Source: a virus
Length of the DNA: 32,953 nucleotides
Virus record (IMG/VR): IMGVR_UViG_3300010392_000700
Coordinates: 1 to 32,953 of that record
Direction: 5' to 3' (one strand)
The notes under the pieces were generated by a model. It saw nothing but the letters and a program-made list of their open reading frames with translations, searched no databases and had not been told where the DNA came from. Below are positions 23,513 through 31,175 of the stretch, piece after piece. Both the position numbers and the translations under genes were made by a program. The stretch's first letter is position 1. Each line of letters opens with the position of its first letter.

Positions 23513-26500
23513 TCAAAAAAGAACTTTTTCTTTTTTTTCAGGCTCTAATCGATGCACCGGAACATTGTTTGCTTCGAGTGCCGGTTCTTCTTCAAAATTG
23601 GTTTCGAGATCTACATTCAATAAATCGTACTTAAAACAATAGGCTGTTGTTATTTGGCGTGGATGCCGTAATGTTCCACCTATATGCTCAGGAGCAGCAA
23701 TTTGATTTGTTGCCGGATCTATCTTCTGAAAGCTTACCGATTTCTTTTTGCCCAGGAATGCGGAGTGTGATTTCAAATAAAATTCTAGTGATTTTGTTGG
23801 CAATGTTGCTTCACCTGCTTGTTTACCCTGCTTTCGGTATTGGGTAAATACACGACTATGATTTAGCATAAGCACTTTGGTAGGTTCGTCCCATTCCCAT
23901 TTTTTATTTTCATCGATCTTAAAATCGGGAACGATATCGATCTTAAAATCCACTGTATCGCGAATATATCCTTCCGAAACCAATGTAAGAACAGCATCCC
24001 AAAAGCTTGAAACTTCGTCGCCTTTTTCTGTTTCTTTGTTCTGTTCACGGATTAAATCAGCGGAAGCTTTGGCAATATCCTCGTAAGAGAAAGAGAGTTT
24101 TAGCTTATTTTCCAATACCCGATACGATGATAATATCACCATCCAGTTATTAAAAATACGATCCTGGACCTGATCTTCTGATTTATCGAATACCTGCAGC
24201 ATTTCTTTTGATGTAAGCTTATATGCTTCGGTCCAATACTCTTCGAAATGGGCACGGTGCTGAATAATAGCATGTATCAGGTGATTAATTCCCTGCTCTT
24301 CGATTTTCTTTAACTGATTAAACTCGGCTTTTTCGTGCTCGGTATGTACGCCTTGGGCAAAAGTGATGTATACCAATCGGGTGTATAAGGCAATATCGAT
24401 GGTTGGCATTTCCTGACCGGTTAAAACCACGCCTGTATCCACGGCCGAGGTTTCTTTTTTACGATCGCGTTCCATATTCATAACCGTTCGACCTGTTCCG
24501 TCCCACAATCCTTTTAGGAATTCGTACTTATCGATATCGTTCATGTTATTTTTATACTCTTCTAAATGCACCAATCCGTTGGAGATATGCCCAACATATT
24601 GTGCCAGGGCAGGTTTACTGGTATTGGTAATATTCGGACCTCCTTTATGATTCCCGAAAAACCGTAGCAGCGATTTTGCCATAGCCGATTTACCTGTATT
24701 TTTTGGCCCGAAAATATTGAGTATTGGAAAGAATCCGGTGGTACGTACTACGATATCACGAAATAACGATGCCATAAGGTAACACATTCCCACCATTGCG
24801 TTGGTTCCAAACACACTCACAAAACGCTGCGTGTAATCATACAGTGAGATCTGATCGTCTTTTATCTCGAACTTATACTTACGCTCTTCGGTGAACAGAT
24901 CGTCGTCCATTTCGAAGGTTTTGGCGAATGCCGGCAGGTAATAATTCTTTTCTTTATGATTTACGATTCCATATTTATTGATATCCTTAAAGGTATCGCC
25001 ATTATATATTCCGTTGGCCCATGCCCAAAACTTATCCTTCTGCCATCCGAGTTGAGATACTTCTTTGGCGGTGTCGGTTTTTTCGTACAGATACATTTTT
25101 AACTTAATGAGCTCCGCTTCGCTTGCCATCCAAAGGAAATTACCTAGTGATTCGAGCTTTAAACGAAATTGTGATAATGATATCAGGTCCTTTTGTGCAA
25201 ACTCGATGGGCATGGAGTACCCAAATTCGTTGGTTATCTCGAATAATCGCTTAGCATTCTGCGAACTTTCCAGGTGGAACAATGGGCGCAGCGTGAAATT
25301 ACTTCCCTGCACATTGCTTCCGTATCGGGTTTGAAAAAAGTAACAGTGGTTATCTTCGTAAAAACCATATTTTTCGTAGTTACTTAATGATGCTGTTTTG
25401 GGAAGGTCCACCTTGCGATCGGCTTTGTTATCGCTCTGCAGCTGCTTAATTTTCGAATTCCATTTTTGCTTTGGTCCGTACGATTTATTGGCCGAGATTA
25501 TACCATCGATGTATAAATCTCGCTTGGTAGTATCGTCGATGGTGAGTAGTAAGGTGCATACTTCGGTCATAACGTCGGCTTTTTCGCCTACCGAAGTCGA
25601 TTTTTCTAGTTGTAGAATAGCATACCATACAATATAATCGGCTTTGTTTTCTTGTTGGTATAGGTTAAAGCTTATTTCGCTGTTTAAAAAACTGTCGGGA
25701 TCTTCTTTCTCCGGAAGTGGCAGATACGAAACATTAAATCCTTGTTGCATAAATAGCTTGCCATCTTTTATGGCTGCTTTCATTCCTGCAGCATCGCCAT
25801 CGGTAAACAATACCACGTTGTTTGTAAATTTCTTTAACAGGATAACGTGTTCTTTGGTTAATGCTGTGCCCAATGGAGCCACTGTATTTTCGTGCTCGTG
25901 TGCATGCATAGAAATAACATCGGTTTGCCCTTCCACGAGGTAAGCAAATCCATGTTTTTGGATGGCTTCTTTTGCCTGGAATAATCCGTAAAGAATCTGT
26001 GCTTTTTTAAAGATCTTACTCTCGGGTGAGTTTATGTATTTGGGTTTTGAATTGTCGAATACACGGCCTGAGAATCCACATACTTTGCCACGGTGATCGT
26101 GAACAGGGAAAATCATTCTATGTCGGAACATATCGAATATTCGCTCTTTACTTTTGCTGAGTAATCCGAGCTCCAATAATTTATCCTGGCTAACGGCTGC
26201 TTTTTTCATGGCTTTATCGAGGTAATGCCAGTCGTTTGGAGCATATCCAACCATAAACTTATGTTCTAAATCCATGGGAACACGATCCAGGATATAATCC
26301 ATATCCTTGCGCGGAACCAGGGCATCAAGAAACGCATCTAGAGCTTTTTGATTTACCAGGTATAATGATTGTTTGTGTTTGTACAGCTTATCGGCTTTAT
26401 CCTGCTCTTCCTTATTTTTATATTCCGGCAGCTGAATATTATATTTCTGAGCGATGTCTTTAACAGCTTCGGTAAAGCTCAGGTTTTGATGATCCATAAC

Positions 26501-26710
26501 AAATGCAATGGCATCGCCACCTTTACCACATCCAAAACACTTGAAATAATCGGAGCTTTCTTTAACCGTGAAGCTCGGTGTTTTTTCGCCATGAAAAGGG
26601 CAGCAGGCAACATGGTTAACTCCCTTTTTGGTGAATGCTATTCCGTATGATTTTATAAGTTCGACTAAATTAAGGTCGTGAATGCGGTCGGTTATATCGT
26701 TTAAATTCAT
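23513..26710 (-). CDS. DnaG-type primase fused to helicase ATPase
   Basis: This 1065-aa protein should prime and unwind phage DNA. Residues 37-61 form the CHC2 zinc finger (CPFH at 37-40; CFGC at 58-61). Residues 190-310 are the catalytic core, with FKKAQILYGL, TOPRIM glutamate E260 in YLVEGQTDV, and FTDGDAAG (302-309). The C-terminal half has a P-loop GPKNTGKS (668-675) and resembles DUF927/virulence-type helicases rather than DnaB. The host DnaG has no such helicase. The fusion pattern is common in satellites and phages. It sits beside the DnaA-domain gene and the candidate origin, forming a compact replication module. Confidence 0.93.
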   Translation of the reverse strand: MNLNDITDRIHDLNLVELIKSYGIAFTKKGVNHVACCPFHGEKTPSFTVKESSDYFKCFGCGKGGDAIAFVMDHQNLSFTEAVKDIAQKYNIQLPEYKNKEEQDKADKLYKHKQSLYLVNQKALDAFLDALVPRKDMDYILDRVPMDLEHKFMVGYAPNDWHYLDKAMKKAAVSQDKLLELGLLSKSKERIFDMFRHRMIFPVHDHRGKVCGFSGRVFDNSKPKYINSPESKIFKKAQILYGLFQAKEAIQKHGFAYLVEGQTDVISMHAHEHENTVAPLGTALTKEHVILLKKFTNNVVLFTDGDAAGMKAAIKDGKLFMQQGFNVSYLPLPEKEDPDSFLNSEISFNLYQQENKADYIVWYAILQLEKSTSVGEKADVMTEVCTLLLTIDDTTKRDLYIDGIISANKSYGPKQKWNSKIKQLQSDNKADRKVDLPKTASLSNYEKYGFYEDNHCYFFQTRYGSNVQGSNFTLRPLFHLESSQNAKRLFEITNEFGYSMPIEFAQKDLISLSQFRLKLESLGNFLWMASEAELIKLKMYLYEKTDTAKEVSQLGWQKDKFWAWANGIYNGDTFKDINKYGIVNHKEKNYYLPAFAKTFEMDDDLFTEERKYKFEIKDDQISLYDYTQRFVSVFGTNAMVGMCYLMASLFRDIVVRTTGFFPILNIFGPKNTGKSAMAKSLLRFFGNHKGGPNITNTSKPALAQYVGHISNGLVHLEEYKNNMNDIDKYEFLKGLWDGTGRTVMNMERDRKKETSAVDTGVVLTGQEMPTIDIALYTRLVYITFAQGVHTEHEKAEFNQLKKIEEQGINHLIHAIIQHRAHFEEYWTEAYKLTSKEMLQVFDKSEDQVQDRIFNNWMVILSSYRVLENKLKLSFSYEDIAKASADLIREQNKETEKGDEVSSFWDAVLTLVSEGYIRDTVDFKIDIVPDFKIDENKKWEWDEPTKVLMLNHSRVFTQYRKQGKQAGEATLPTKSLEFYLKSHSAFLGKKKSVSFQKIDPATNQIAAPEHIGGTLRHPRQITTAYCFKYDLLNVDLETNFEEEPALEANNVPVHRLEPEKKEKVLF

Positions 26711-26737
26711 TTGATTTTAGATTTTAGTATCGAGATA

Positions 26738-26953
26738 TTAGATGTTAGATTTGGGCTTCTCAATAAATTCTCTTAATTCATTATTGCATTCTGTTAAAGA
26801 AGATTGATGGGTTTCTTTAGGGAAAATCGATTCAAGTTCGTTCCACTTGTTTTGAATTCCCCTTTTATTTAAGTCCGAAACATTTACTTGAGCAACTGTT
26901 TCTCCCATATTATATGGTTTCTCTCTAAATATTAAATACTTGTTTTTCTTCAT
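26738..26953 (-). CDS. Small hypothetical early protein
   Basis: This 71-aa charged protein (MKKNKYLIFREKPYNMGETV...) has a short beta start followed by a helix-rich tail ending in EFIEKPKSNI. No family was recognised. Its ATG follows directly on a copy of the ACACCAAACACC repeat, with no gap, so the repeat occupies the ribosome-binding position. It ends 28 nt before the primase gene. Confidence 0.5.
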   Translation of the reverse strand: MKKNKYLIFREKPYNMGETVAQVNVSDLNKRGIQNKWNELESIFPKETHQSSLTECNNELREFIEKPKSNI

Positions 26954-26964
26954 GGTGTTTGGTG
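26954..26964. repeat. ACACCAAACACC-type repeat, copy 2
   Basis: GGTGTTTGGTG on the plus strand. The minus-strand ACACCAAACACC is joined directly to the ATG of the 71-aa gene. Confidence 0.7.
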
Positions 26965-26970
26965 TTTTTA

Positions 26971-27165
26971 CTATCTACTGAATACTGACTTCTGATTACT
27001 CAATTCTTTTTTCATTTTATCTTTTATTCCTACAAAAACCCAATCGCTGTGCAAAACGGGAAAGCTTTCCCATGTTTCTTGAGCATCTTCAATGGATTGT
27101 GCTTTGAGCATTCGTTCGCAGCCCCATTCCAATACTCGGCGATATGTAGTTCTTTCGTCGCGCAT
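26971..27165 (-). CDS. Small hypothetical early protein
   Basis: This 64-aa helical protein (MRDERTTYRRVLEWGCERML...) contains HSDWVFVGIKDKMKKEL near residues 39-55. Similar short proteins occur in early regions of Bacteroidota phages, but I know no function. Its stop falls in an oligomeric repeat tract (CTACTGAATACTGACTTCTG), and its last residues (SVFSR) may be encoded by it. The 119-aa gene ends 3 nt upstream of this gene's start. Confidence 0.5.
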   Translation of the reverse strand: MRDERTTYRRVLEWGCERMLKAQSIEDAQETWESFPVLHSDWVFVGIKDKMKKELSNQKSVFSR

Positions 27166-27168
27166 GGT

Positions 27169-27528
27169 TTAACTAAGACATGCAACGCGTTGTGTACTTC
27201 GTGCTGCTATATTTGTACAATATATCAAAGCTCTTTCGCGTAACTCTACAAATCGCTGTCTGATTTTGGCATGTGCACGGCTTCCTGTTCCCGGAAGAAT
27301 CATTTCTATTTCGTCGCTATGTCGAATAAAGAAGCTTGACATCTTGTTATTGTTATCGTAGCGATTTGCTGTGATAAGTTTTTCAAGGGTATTCACGTGA
27401 TGCCACATAAGCAATTTATTGCGCCGTGAGATCCCGTCTTTCAATAGCCTTTTTCGAATAGCTATTACCTTGACTACAAATTTTCGTAGTTCCTGGTGTA
27501 ATGGGGTGGTGGTGTTTGGTGTTTTCAT
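27169..27528 (-). CDS. Hypothetical early protein
   Basis: This 119-aa basic, helical protein (MKTPNTTTPLHQELRKFV...) has a C-terminal half with ARAHAKIRQRFVELRERAL-like helices. No domain was recognised. Its N-terminal residues PNT are encoded by a copy of the ACACCAAACACC repeat, and related TPNT/PNTT starts appear in the genes at 28749 and 31802. Nucleic-acid binding is possible from charge alone. It belongs to the leftward early operon. Confidence 0.5.
   Translation of the reverse strand: MKTPNTTTPLHQELRKFVVKVIAIRKRLLKDGISRRNKLLMWHHVNTLEKLITANRYDNNNKMSSFFIRHSDEIEMILPGTGSRAHAKIRQRFVELRERALIYCTNIAARSTQRVACLS
27511..27521. repeat. ACACCAAACACC-type repeat, copy 3
   Basis: GGTGTTTGGTG on the plus strand, inside the 5' end of the 119-aa gene (codons 3-6). 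Confidence 0.7.
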
Positions 27529-27538
27529 AGTGGTGCTT

Positions 27539-28435
27539 TTAAAATGCTTCCATTGGTTCGTAAAACTTTTTTGTTACTTGCTTTGGTTTAGCTGTCAATT
27601 TACTTTCGATATATTCTTTAATCGATGTTAGTCGGGCAATCTCCTTCATAATATCCAGGCGATCTTGTCTTTGACTTACATTATTCCAAATTTTTTCAGC
27701 TTTACGCTGTTCTTTTCGCAATCGGATATCAATTAATGGGAGAGCTCTTTTGTAGTTCTGCAAGGATATCCTTGTAAAAGGTCTTAATTCGAGATTATCG
27801 GCTTCGTCGTTGAGTGGATCCAAATCTATATGATATATTTTTCTATCTGCAGGAACGGGAGCAATAAACTTATTGTAAAACCAACGGGTGTATGGTATAA
27901 ATTTGCCATTGATTTTAATCCATCTGCGACCGCCCCAAATTCGAGTATCTTCTTCGTTGGCAATTTCACGATAACCGCGAATCCAGGGATTATTATTTTT
28001 TGTGTATTTATACATATCGCCACACAGTCGGTTATCTGCAACAATTCTTTTTATTTGCTCATCGGTCCGATTTAATCCGAGTAAACTTCTTTTTTTCTCA
28101 ACATGTTTTTTCTTGAATACTCGTTTAATTCTAACACCATCTCGCACTGCAGAAGTTTTGCTGTAGATATTTAGCAACTCAGATATTTGCTTATCGCCCA
28201 TAATTGTGTACCAGGCTTTAAGTTTTTTTACATCGGCTTTGCTCCAACGAATCTGAAAGCCACGTGTTAATCCTAATAGCATGCATTTATTTCGTAATCC
28301 TGAAATAGTATATTGATTATGCTTTGCTCTGAACGTATTGATATGCTCGGCAAGTTGAGAGTTGGTCAACACAAAAAAGTTTTCTCTTAAAAACTTAATC
28401 TCGTCGGGTTGGAGTGGTAATTTTGGAGCTCCCAT
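27539..28435 (-). CDS. HNH endonuclease-like protein with helix-turn-helix N-terminus
   Basis: This 298-aa protein has two parts. The N-terminal part (1-100) includes HTH-like segments FFVLTNSQLAEHINTFRAKH and MGDKQISELLNIYSKTSAVRDG. The C-terminal part (about 165-220) has WIKINGKFIPYTRWFYNKF followed by IYHIDLDPLNDEADNLELR, the pattern of HNH_3 homing-type nucleases (H-x-D...N-x-L). The first catalytic His of the HNH motif was not identified with certainty, so the enzyme may be impaired. It lies in the early operon next to small unknown genes. Packaging-linked cleavage, homing or host-DNA attack are all possible. The domain call is moderately firm. Confidence 0.72.
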   Translation of the reverse strand: MGAPKLPLQPDEIKFLRENFFVLTNSQLAEHINTFRAKHNQYTISGLRNKCMLLGLTRGFQIRWSKADVKKLKAWYTIMGDKQISELLNIYSKTSAVRDGVRIKRVFKKKHVEKKRSLLGLNRTDEQIKRIVADNRLCGDMYKYTKNNNPWIRGYREIANEEDTRIWGGRRWIKINGKFIPYTRWFYNKFIAPVPADRKIYHIDLDPLNDEADNLELRPFTRISLQNYKRALPLIDIRLRKEQRKAEKIWNNVSQRQDRLDIMKEIARLTSIKEYIESKLTAKPKQVTKKFYEPMEAF

Positions 28436-28437
28436 AA

Positions 28438-28749
28438 TTAATGCTCTTTTGCGATTTCGTTTAAATTTTTTTTCAGATCTTCGATATCGGCATCGAGTAC
28501 TTCGGTAGCTGAATGTTTATCAAGTGCTAATCGGAGAGCAGTTTCCATGCATATTCGTGCATCGTTTTTAGAGTCGGGTTTTGGCATAAGCACATACAAC
28601 TTGCCTTTGTAAGTGAACATTAGTTCGATGTTTTCAATCTCGCTTAGATTTATAGCGTTGCATGCTTCGACAGGCTCAGCATGACAAGGTTTTTTACTTG
28701 TAGCTTTTGCCTTGCGGTTTTTGGCTTTTTTGGTGGTGTTTGGCTTCAT
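28438..28749 (-). CDS. Hypothetical protein with an in-frame REP insertion
   Basis: This 103-aa protein starts MKPNTTKKAKNRKAKATSKK, a very basic stretch, followed by PCHAEPVEAC (residues 21-30), the typical translation of a dispersed REP-like repeat. The part from about residue 31 (NAINLSEIENIELMFTYKG) is ordinary and helical near the end. So the repeat appears inserted into the N-terminal region without breaking the frame. No function is recognised. The gene overlaps no neighbour and sits 3 nt before the HNH gene. Confidence 0.55.
   Translation of the reverse strand: MKPNTTKKAKNRKAKATSKKPCHAEPVEACNAINLSEIENIELMFTYKGKLYVLMPKPDSKNDARICMETALRLALDKHSATEVLDADIEDLKKNLNEIAKEH
28661..28686. repeat. 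REP-like palindrome, copy 2 (inside a gene)
   Basis: CATGCT (28661-28666) and AGCATG (28678-28683) flank an 11-nt loop TCGACAGGCTC, followed by ACA. Stem and loop sizes match copy 1 at 21080. In the reading frame on the minus strand it gives CHAEPVEAC. Confidence 0.75.
28735..28744. repeat. ACACCAAACACC-type repeat, copy 4
   Basis: GGTGTTTGGC on the plus strand, a one-base variant of the repeat, encoding part of the first codons of the REP-bearing gene (MKPNTT). Confidence 0.6.
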
Positions 28750-28751
28750 AA

Positions 28752-29102
28752 TTAGTTTAAAGTTTCAAGTTCCAGGTTTAAAGTTTTTGTCCAGGGAACA
28801 ATCGTTCCGCAAAAGATTTTGTAATCGCCCGAACCTGCTCTTACAATTAATCCGTTTGAGTAGCTATGTGTTTCGGGATCTGTAAGTTTCTCGAATCCTT
28901 TAAACTCACACAGAAATACTGGGCGTTTATGTCCGTATCCATTACGAAATTCAATATAATCGTACTCCCGTTTGGATCCATCTTTATTATACAATCTGGA
29001 TTCAATCCACGCACCAGGCTTTCGAAACTCGTCGGTTTTTTCGCCTGTTTCCATCACCTGGTATGGTGGAAAATTGAGAGGGAGTTTTAGGATGCGTAAC
29101 AT
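28752..29102 (-). CDS. ASCH/PUA-like domain protein (DUF3850-like)
   Basis: This 116-aa protein begins MLRILKLPLNFPPYQVMETG, then GEKTDEFRKPGAW. A motif GxKTxExR after the first strand, followed later by VFLCEFKGFEKL, fits ASCH-type domains, small PUA-like folds that bind RNA or modified nucleotides. The last residues (TLNLELETLN) look like translated low-complexity tract, because the gene end runs into a TTTAAAGTTTCAAGTT-like repeat. The early operon context suggests a nucleic-acid function. The family call is moderate. Confidence 0.6.
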   Translation of the reverse strand: MLRILKLPLNFPPYQVMETGEKTDEFRKPGAWIESRLYNKDGSKREYDYIEFRNGYGHKRPVFLCEFKGFEKLTDPETHSYSNGLIVRAGSGDYKIFCGTIVPWTKTLNLELETLN

Positions 29103-29107
29103 AATTA

Positions 29108-29299
29108 TTAAGCTTTTTTTCGATCGTTTAACTCATTAATTACATATTGGTAAACCGCATCGTTAGTTTTTTCTTTTAACTTTAATGCAATTAGTTTACC
29201 CACTTCTAACTTATCATTTATTGGTAAGTCAATACCTAACAAGTGAACATCTTGCATAATTTCATTTGCTATTCTTCTAGCTTCTTCTTTTATCATCAT
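29108..29299 (-). CDS. Small hypothetical early protein
   Basis: This 63-aa helical protein (MMIKEEARRIANEIMQDVHL...) ends in VINELNDRKKA. Two adjacent ATG codons could start it. No domain was recognised. It lies between the ASCH-like gene (5 nt away) and the Gp37/Gp68 gene. Short length keeps confidence low. Confidence 0.45.
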   Translation of the reverse strand: MMIKEEARRIANEIMQDVHLLGIDLPINDKLEVGKLIALKLKEKTNDAVYQYVINELNDRKKA

Positions 29300-29322
29300 T
29301 CGTAATTTTTAATTGATTATTG

Positions 29323-30336
29323 TTAATTGACTACTGGGAATTGATGATACTCTTCTCCATCGAGTAGGTGGCCGGCTTTCTTTTTGCCGACTTTAAAAAC
29401 TAACTCTTTATTTAATTCACCTCCTGATTCAAAAATTTGAGCAGGTTCATTTTTATCTACCCAACCAAACGTTGAATATGGGCTCTCTATATGCATTGAA
29501 TCAACCCACTCGCCCCATTGTTTAAAGAAGAAAGGAGTATTTGCAGTTTTACACTGGTCGCGTAATGAGCGCACCCAATCGGGATGCATTGGTCGTGCTT
29601 TGGATCCTGATTCACCACCGCAGATTACCCAATCGAGTTTTGGTCCTTTTCCTCCTTCTTCATCTCTCGGCGATGTCCAATATTCTCCTGTTAAATAATT
29701 AATTGCTATTTCATCCCCATAATCAAATCCTTTATCAAGCTTAATATTCCCTAGCATCGGTTCAATAGAAACAAATTTTACAGCTGCAGGAATTTGTAAT
29801 AAAATAGGGATGCGTTTGTCGGCTTGTTCCTGGTTCTCGGCTGTAACTCCTAGCCAAAGGTTTTTGAGGGGCCATTCAATTGGTTTGCCGTCAATTTCTT
29901 GTAACACTAATTCCTGTTCATTATAGTGATCTTCTGTAAAGTATTGTAACATTCGTTCGGGTCTCTTTGTAAGAATTTGGAATGTATGTTGCGGACTAAA
30001 AGCAATAGCATTAAATACCTTATTAATATTTGTGAATGAATTGTTCTCATGAAACAAATCTCCCATGCTAACTAGAAATACCATTCTCGGTTTTCTCCAA
30101 CTGAGGGGTTTGTAAAGAGCAGATTCAATAAATGCAGTTTTACCATTCCATTGCCATTTATCGTTGACCTTTGTTATAACTGAAAGGTAGGCTTCTCTAA
30201 CTTCGTTGGGTAACTTGTGGTTGTGTGCGTTTCGAACTGCCATAGGTAATGCGTAACAATTTTGGCATCCTTGAGAGACTTTCGTACAACCCACGAAGGG
30301 GTTTTGTGTTTCGTTGGTCCATTCTATTTTGCTCAT
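29323..30336 (-). CDS. Phage Gp37/Gp68 family (DUF5131) protein
   Basis: This 337-aa protein has an N-terminal cysteine motif C-x6-C-x2-C (C17, C24, C27, in VGCTKVSQGCQNCYAL), as in the phage Gp37/Gp68 family, which is related to radical SAM enzymes. Further conserved segments are PRMVFLVSMGDLFH, FQILTKRPERM, LWLGVTAENQEQADKRI, VSIEPMLG and WVICGGESGSKARPMHPDW. The reaction of the family is not established; nucleic-acid modification has been suggested for relatives. It belongs to the early operon and its start is overlapped by a second ORF. The family call is firm. Confidence 0.9.
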   Translation of the reverse strand: MSKIEWTNETQNPFVGCTKVSQGCQNCYALPMAVRNAHNHKLPNEVREAYLSVITKVNDKWQWNGKTAFIESALYKPLSWRKPRMVFLVSMGDLFHENNSFTNINKVFNAIAFSPQHTFQILTKRPERMLQYFTEDHYNEQELVLQEIDGKPIEWPLKNLWLGVTAENQEQADKRIPILLQIPAAVKFVSIEPMLGNIKLDKGFDYGDEIAINYLTGEYWTSPRDEEGGKGPKLDWVICGGESGSKARPMHPDWVRSLRDQCKTANTPFFFKQWGEWVDSMHIESPYSTFGWVDKNEPAQIFESGGELNKELVFKVGKKKAGHLLDGEEYHQFPVVN

Positions 30337-30538
30337 TTTCTTTCTGTTTTATTATTAAATCAATTAATTCTATATCGTCGCTTAACTTAGTAAGTTCTCT
30401 TTCGAGTTTGAGATATTCGTTTTGTTTCTCCGGTATAAGGAGAAGCGGCTTCTGTTCTAGAGTTTTCTGGCAGTATATACTTAGGTGTTCTTTCTTGAAT
30501 TCTATCAGTTCCGTAGTCGATAAGTTTAATGGTATCAT
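30197..30538 (-). CDS. Possible overlapping helical protein
   Basis: This 113-aa reading frame (MIPLNLSTTELIEFKKEHLS...) overlaps the 102-aa membrane protein by 152 nt and the Gp37/Gp68 gene by 140 nt. Its middle section is a convincing charged helix (LKLERELTKLSDDIELIDL) with codon use typical of the window. However, the last 37 residues fall over the next gene, and the overlap is extreme. It may be a genuine nested gene, a frameshift product of the upstream one, or chance. Kept as uncertain. Confidence 0.35.
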   Translation of the reverse strand: MIPLNLSTTELIEFKKEHLSIYCQKTLEQKPLLLIPEKQNEYLKLERELTKLSDDIELIDLIIKQKENEQNRMDQRNTKPLRGLYESLSRMPKLLRITYGSSKRTQPQVTQRS

Positions 30539-30695
30539 TTGGCAGTGAGTTTTTATATGATTGTGCCGCAGCTTCTAGAGCTAATTCCCCGGCATTTTCT
30601 GATAATCGTATTCCTTTTTGTACTCCCGTTCGGTAAATAAAAGCGGTGTACATAAGGATTATTACTAGGATTAGTGCTAATTGACCTTTTTTCAT
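30387..30695 (-). CDS. Small protein with N-terminal membrane anchor
   Basis: This 102-aa protein has one hydrophobic segment at residues 3-21 (KGQLALILVIILMYTAFIY), followed by a polar, presumably periplasmic, part ending in KRISQTRKRTY. It lies 17 nt after the DUF4406 gene. Its 3' half is overlapped in another frame by the 113-aa ORF. The single-anchor layout with a nested second frame recalls Rz/Rz1 spanin pairs, but the nested frame lacks a lipoprotein signal. Function unknown. Confidence 0.55.
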   Translation of the reverse strand: MKKGQLALILVIILMYTAFIYRTGVQKGIRLSENAGELALEAAAQSYKNSLPNDTIKLIDYGTDRIQERTPKYILPENSRTEAASPYTGETKRISQTRKRTY

Positions 30696-30712
30696 GGCTG
30701 TTTAGTTTTTAA

Positions 30713-31138
30713 TTAAATTATGGCTTCGCATGGTTCGTGATCGAGAACAGAGCGTGTAATCCAATCGTCTTTTGATCGTTGGTTTACATCATTTTTGAGG
30801 GTAGAAGAGAACTCCAATTTAATATCGGTATGAACTTCATAAATAGGTATATTGTAATCTTTTGCAAATCGAATTTCTAGATTACAACCTTTGGAGTTTT
30901 TCCATTGAGGAAATAGTATCATAGCATCGCACTGACCAAGTTCCATAAGATCAGCACCCATTATTTCGGGTTCGGTCGGGATCCTTCCAAGTATTTCAAA
31001 CATATCCTGTTTTACCTGGTGTGGATTTATTACTATAAATCCCACTTTCTCGTAATAGATTTGTGCCTTTTGGGCAATCTCTTTGCTTGGTGCTTCTTGT
31101 CCTGTAATCGGCAAGCTTAAATAAATCTTTTTTTGCAT
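30713..31138 (-). CDS. DUF4406 nucleoside deoxyribosyltransferase-like protein
   Basis: This 141-aa protein begins MQKKIYLSLPITGQEAPSKE and contains VINPHQVKQDMFEIL, MGADLMELGQCDAMILFPQW and SKGCNLEIRFAKDYNIPIYE. The order YLSxPI...NP...D-x-L-x-CDxxxxxPxW-x-S-x-G-x-x-E is that of DUF4406, related to nucleoside 2-deoxyribosyltransferases, which exchange nucleobases or cleave N-glycosidic bonds. Residue E in the NLEIRFA segment is the likely catalytic position. It lies in the early operon beside the LuxR-type gene. Substrate unknown. Confidence 0.78.
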   Translation of the reverse strand: MQKKIYLSLPITGQEAPSKEIAQKAQIYYEKVGFIVINPHQVKQDMFEILGRIPTEPEIMGADLMELGQCDAMILFPQWKNSKGCNLEIRFAKDYNIPIYEVHTDIKLEFSSTLKNDVNQRSKDDWITRSVLDHEPCEAII

Positions 31139-31144
31139 ATACGT

Positions 31145-31155
31145 GGTGTTTGGTG
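31145..31155. repeat. ACACCAAACACC-type repeat, copy 5
   Basis: GGTGTTTGGTG on the plus strand, 7 nt upstream of the DUF4406 start and next to a GC-rich hairpin. Confidence 0.7.
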
Positions 31156-31156
31156 T

Positions 31157-31169
31157 GCGGCGAGGCCGC
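31157..31169. other. GC hairpin between LuxR-type and DUF4406 genes
   Basis: GCGGC/GCCGC (31157-31161 and 31165-31169) with loop GAG. No U-tract follows on the minus strand. It adjoins repeat copy 5. Confidence 0.5.
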
Positions 31170-31175
31170 GGTTAT

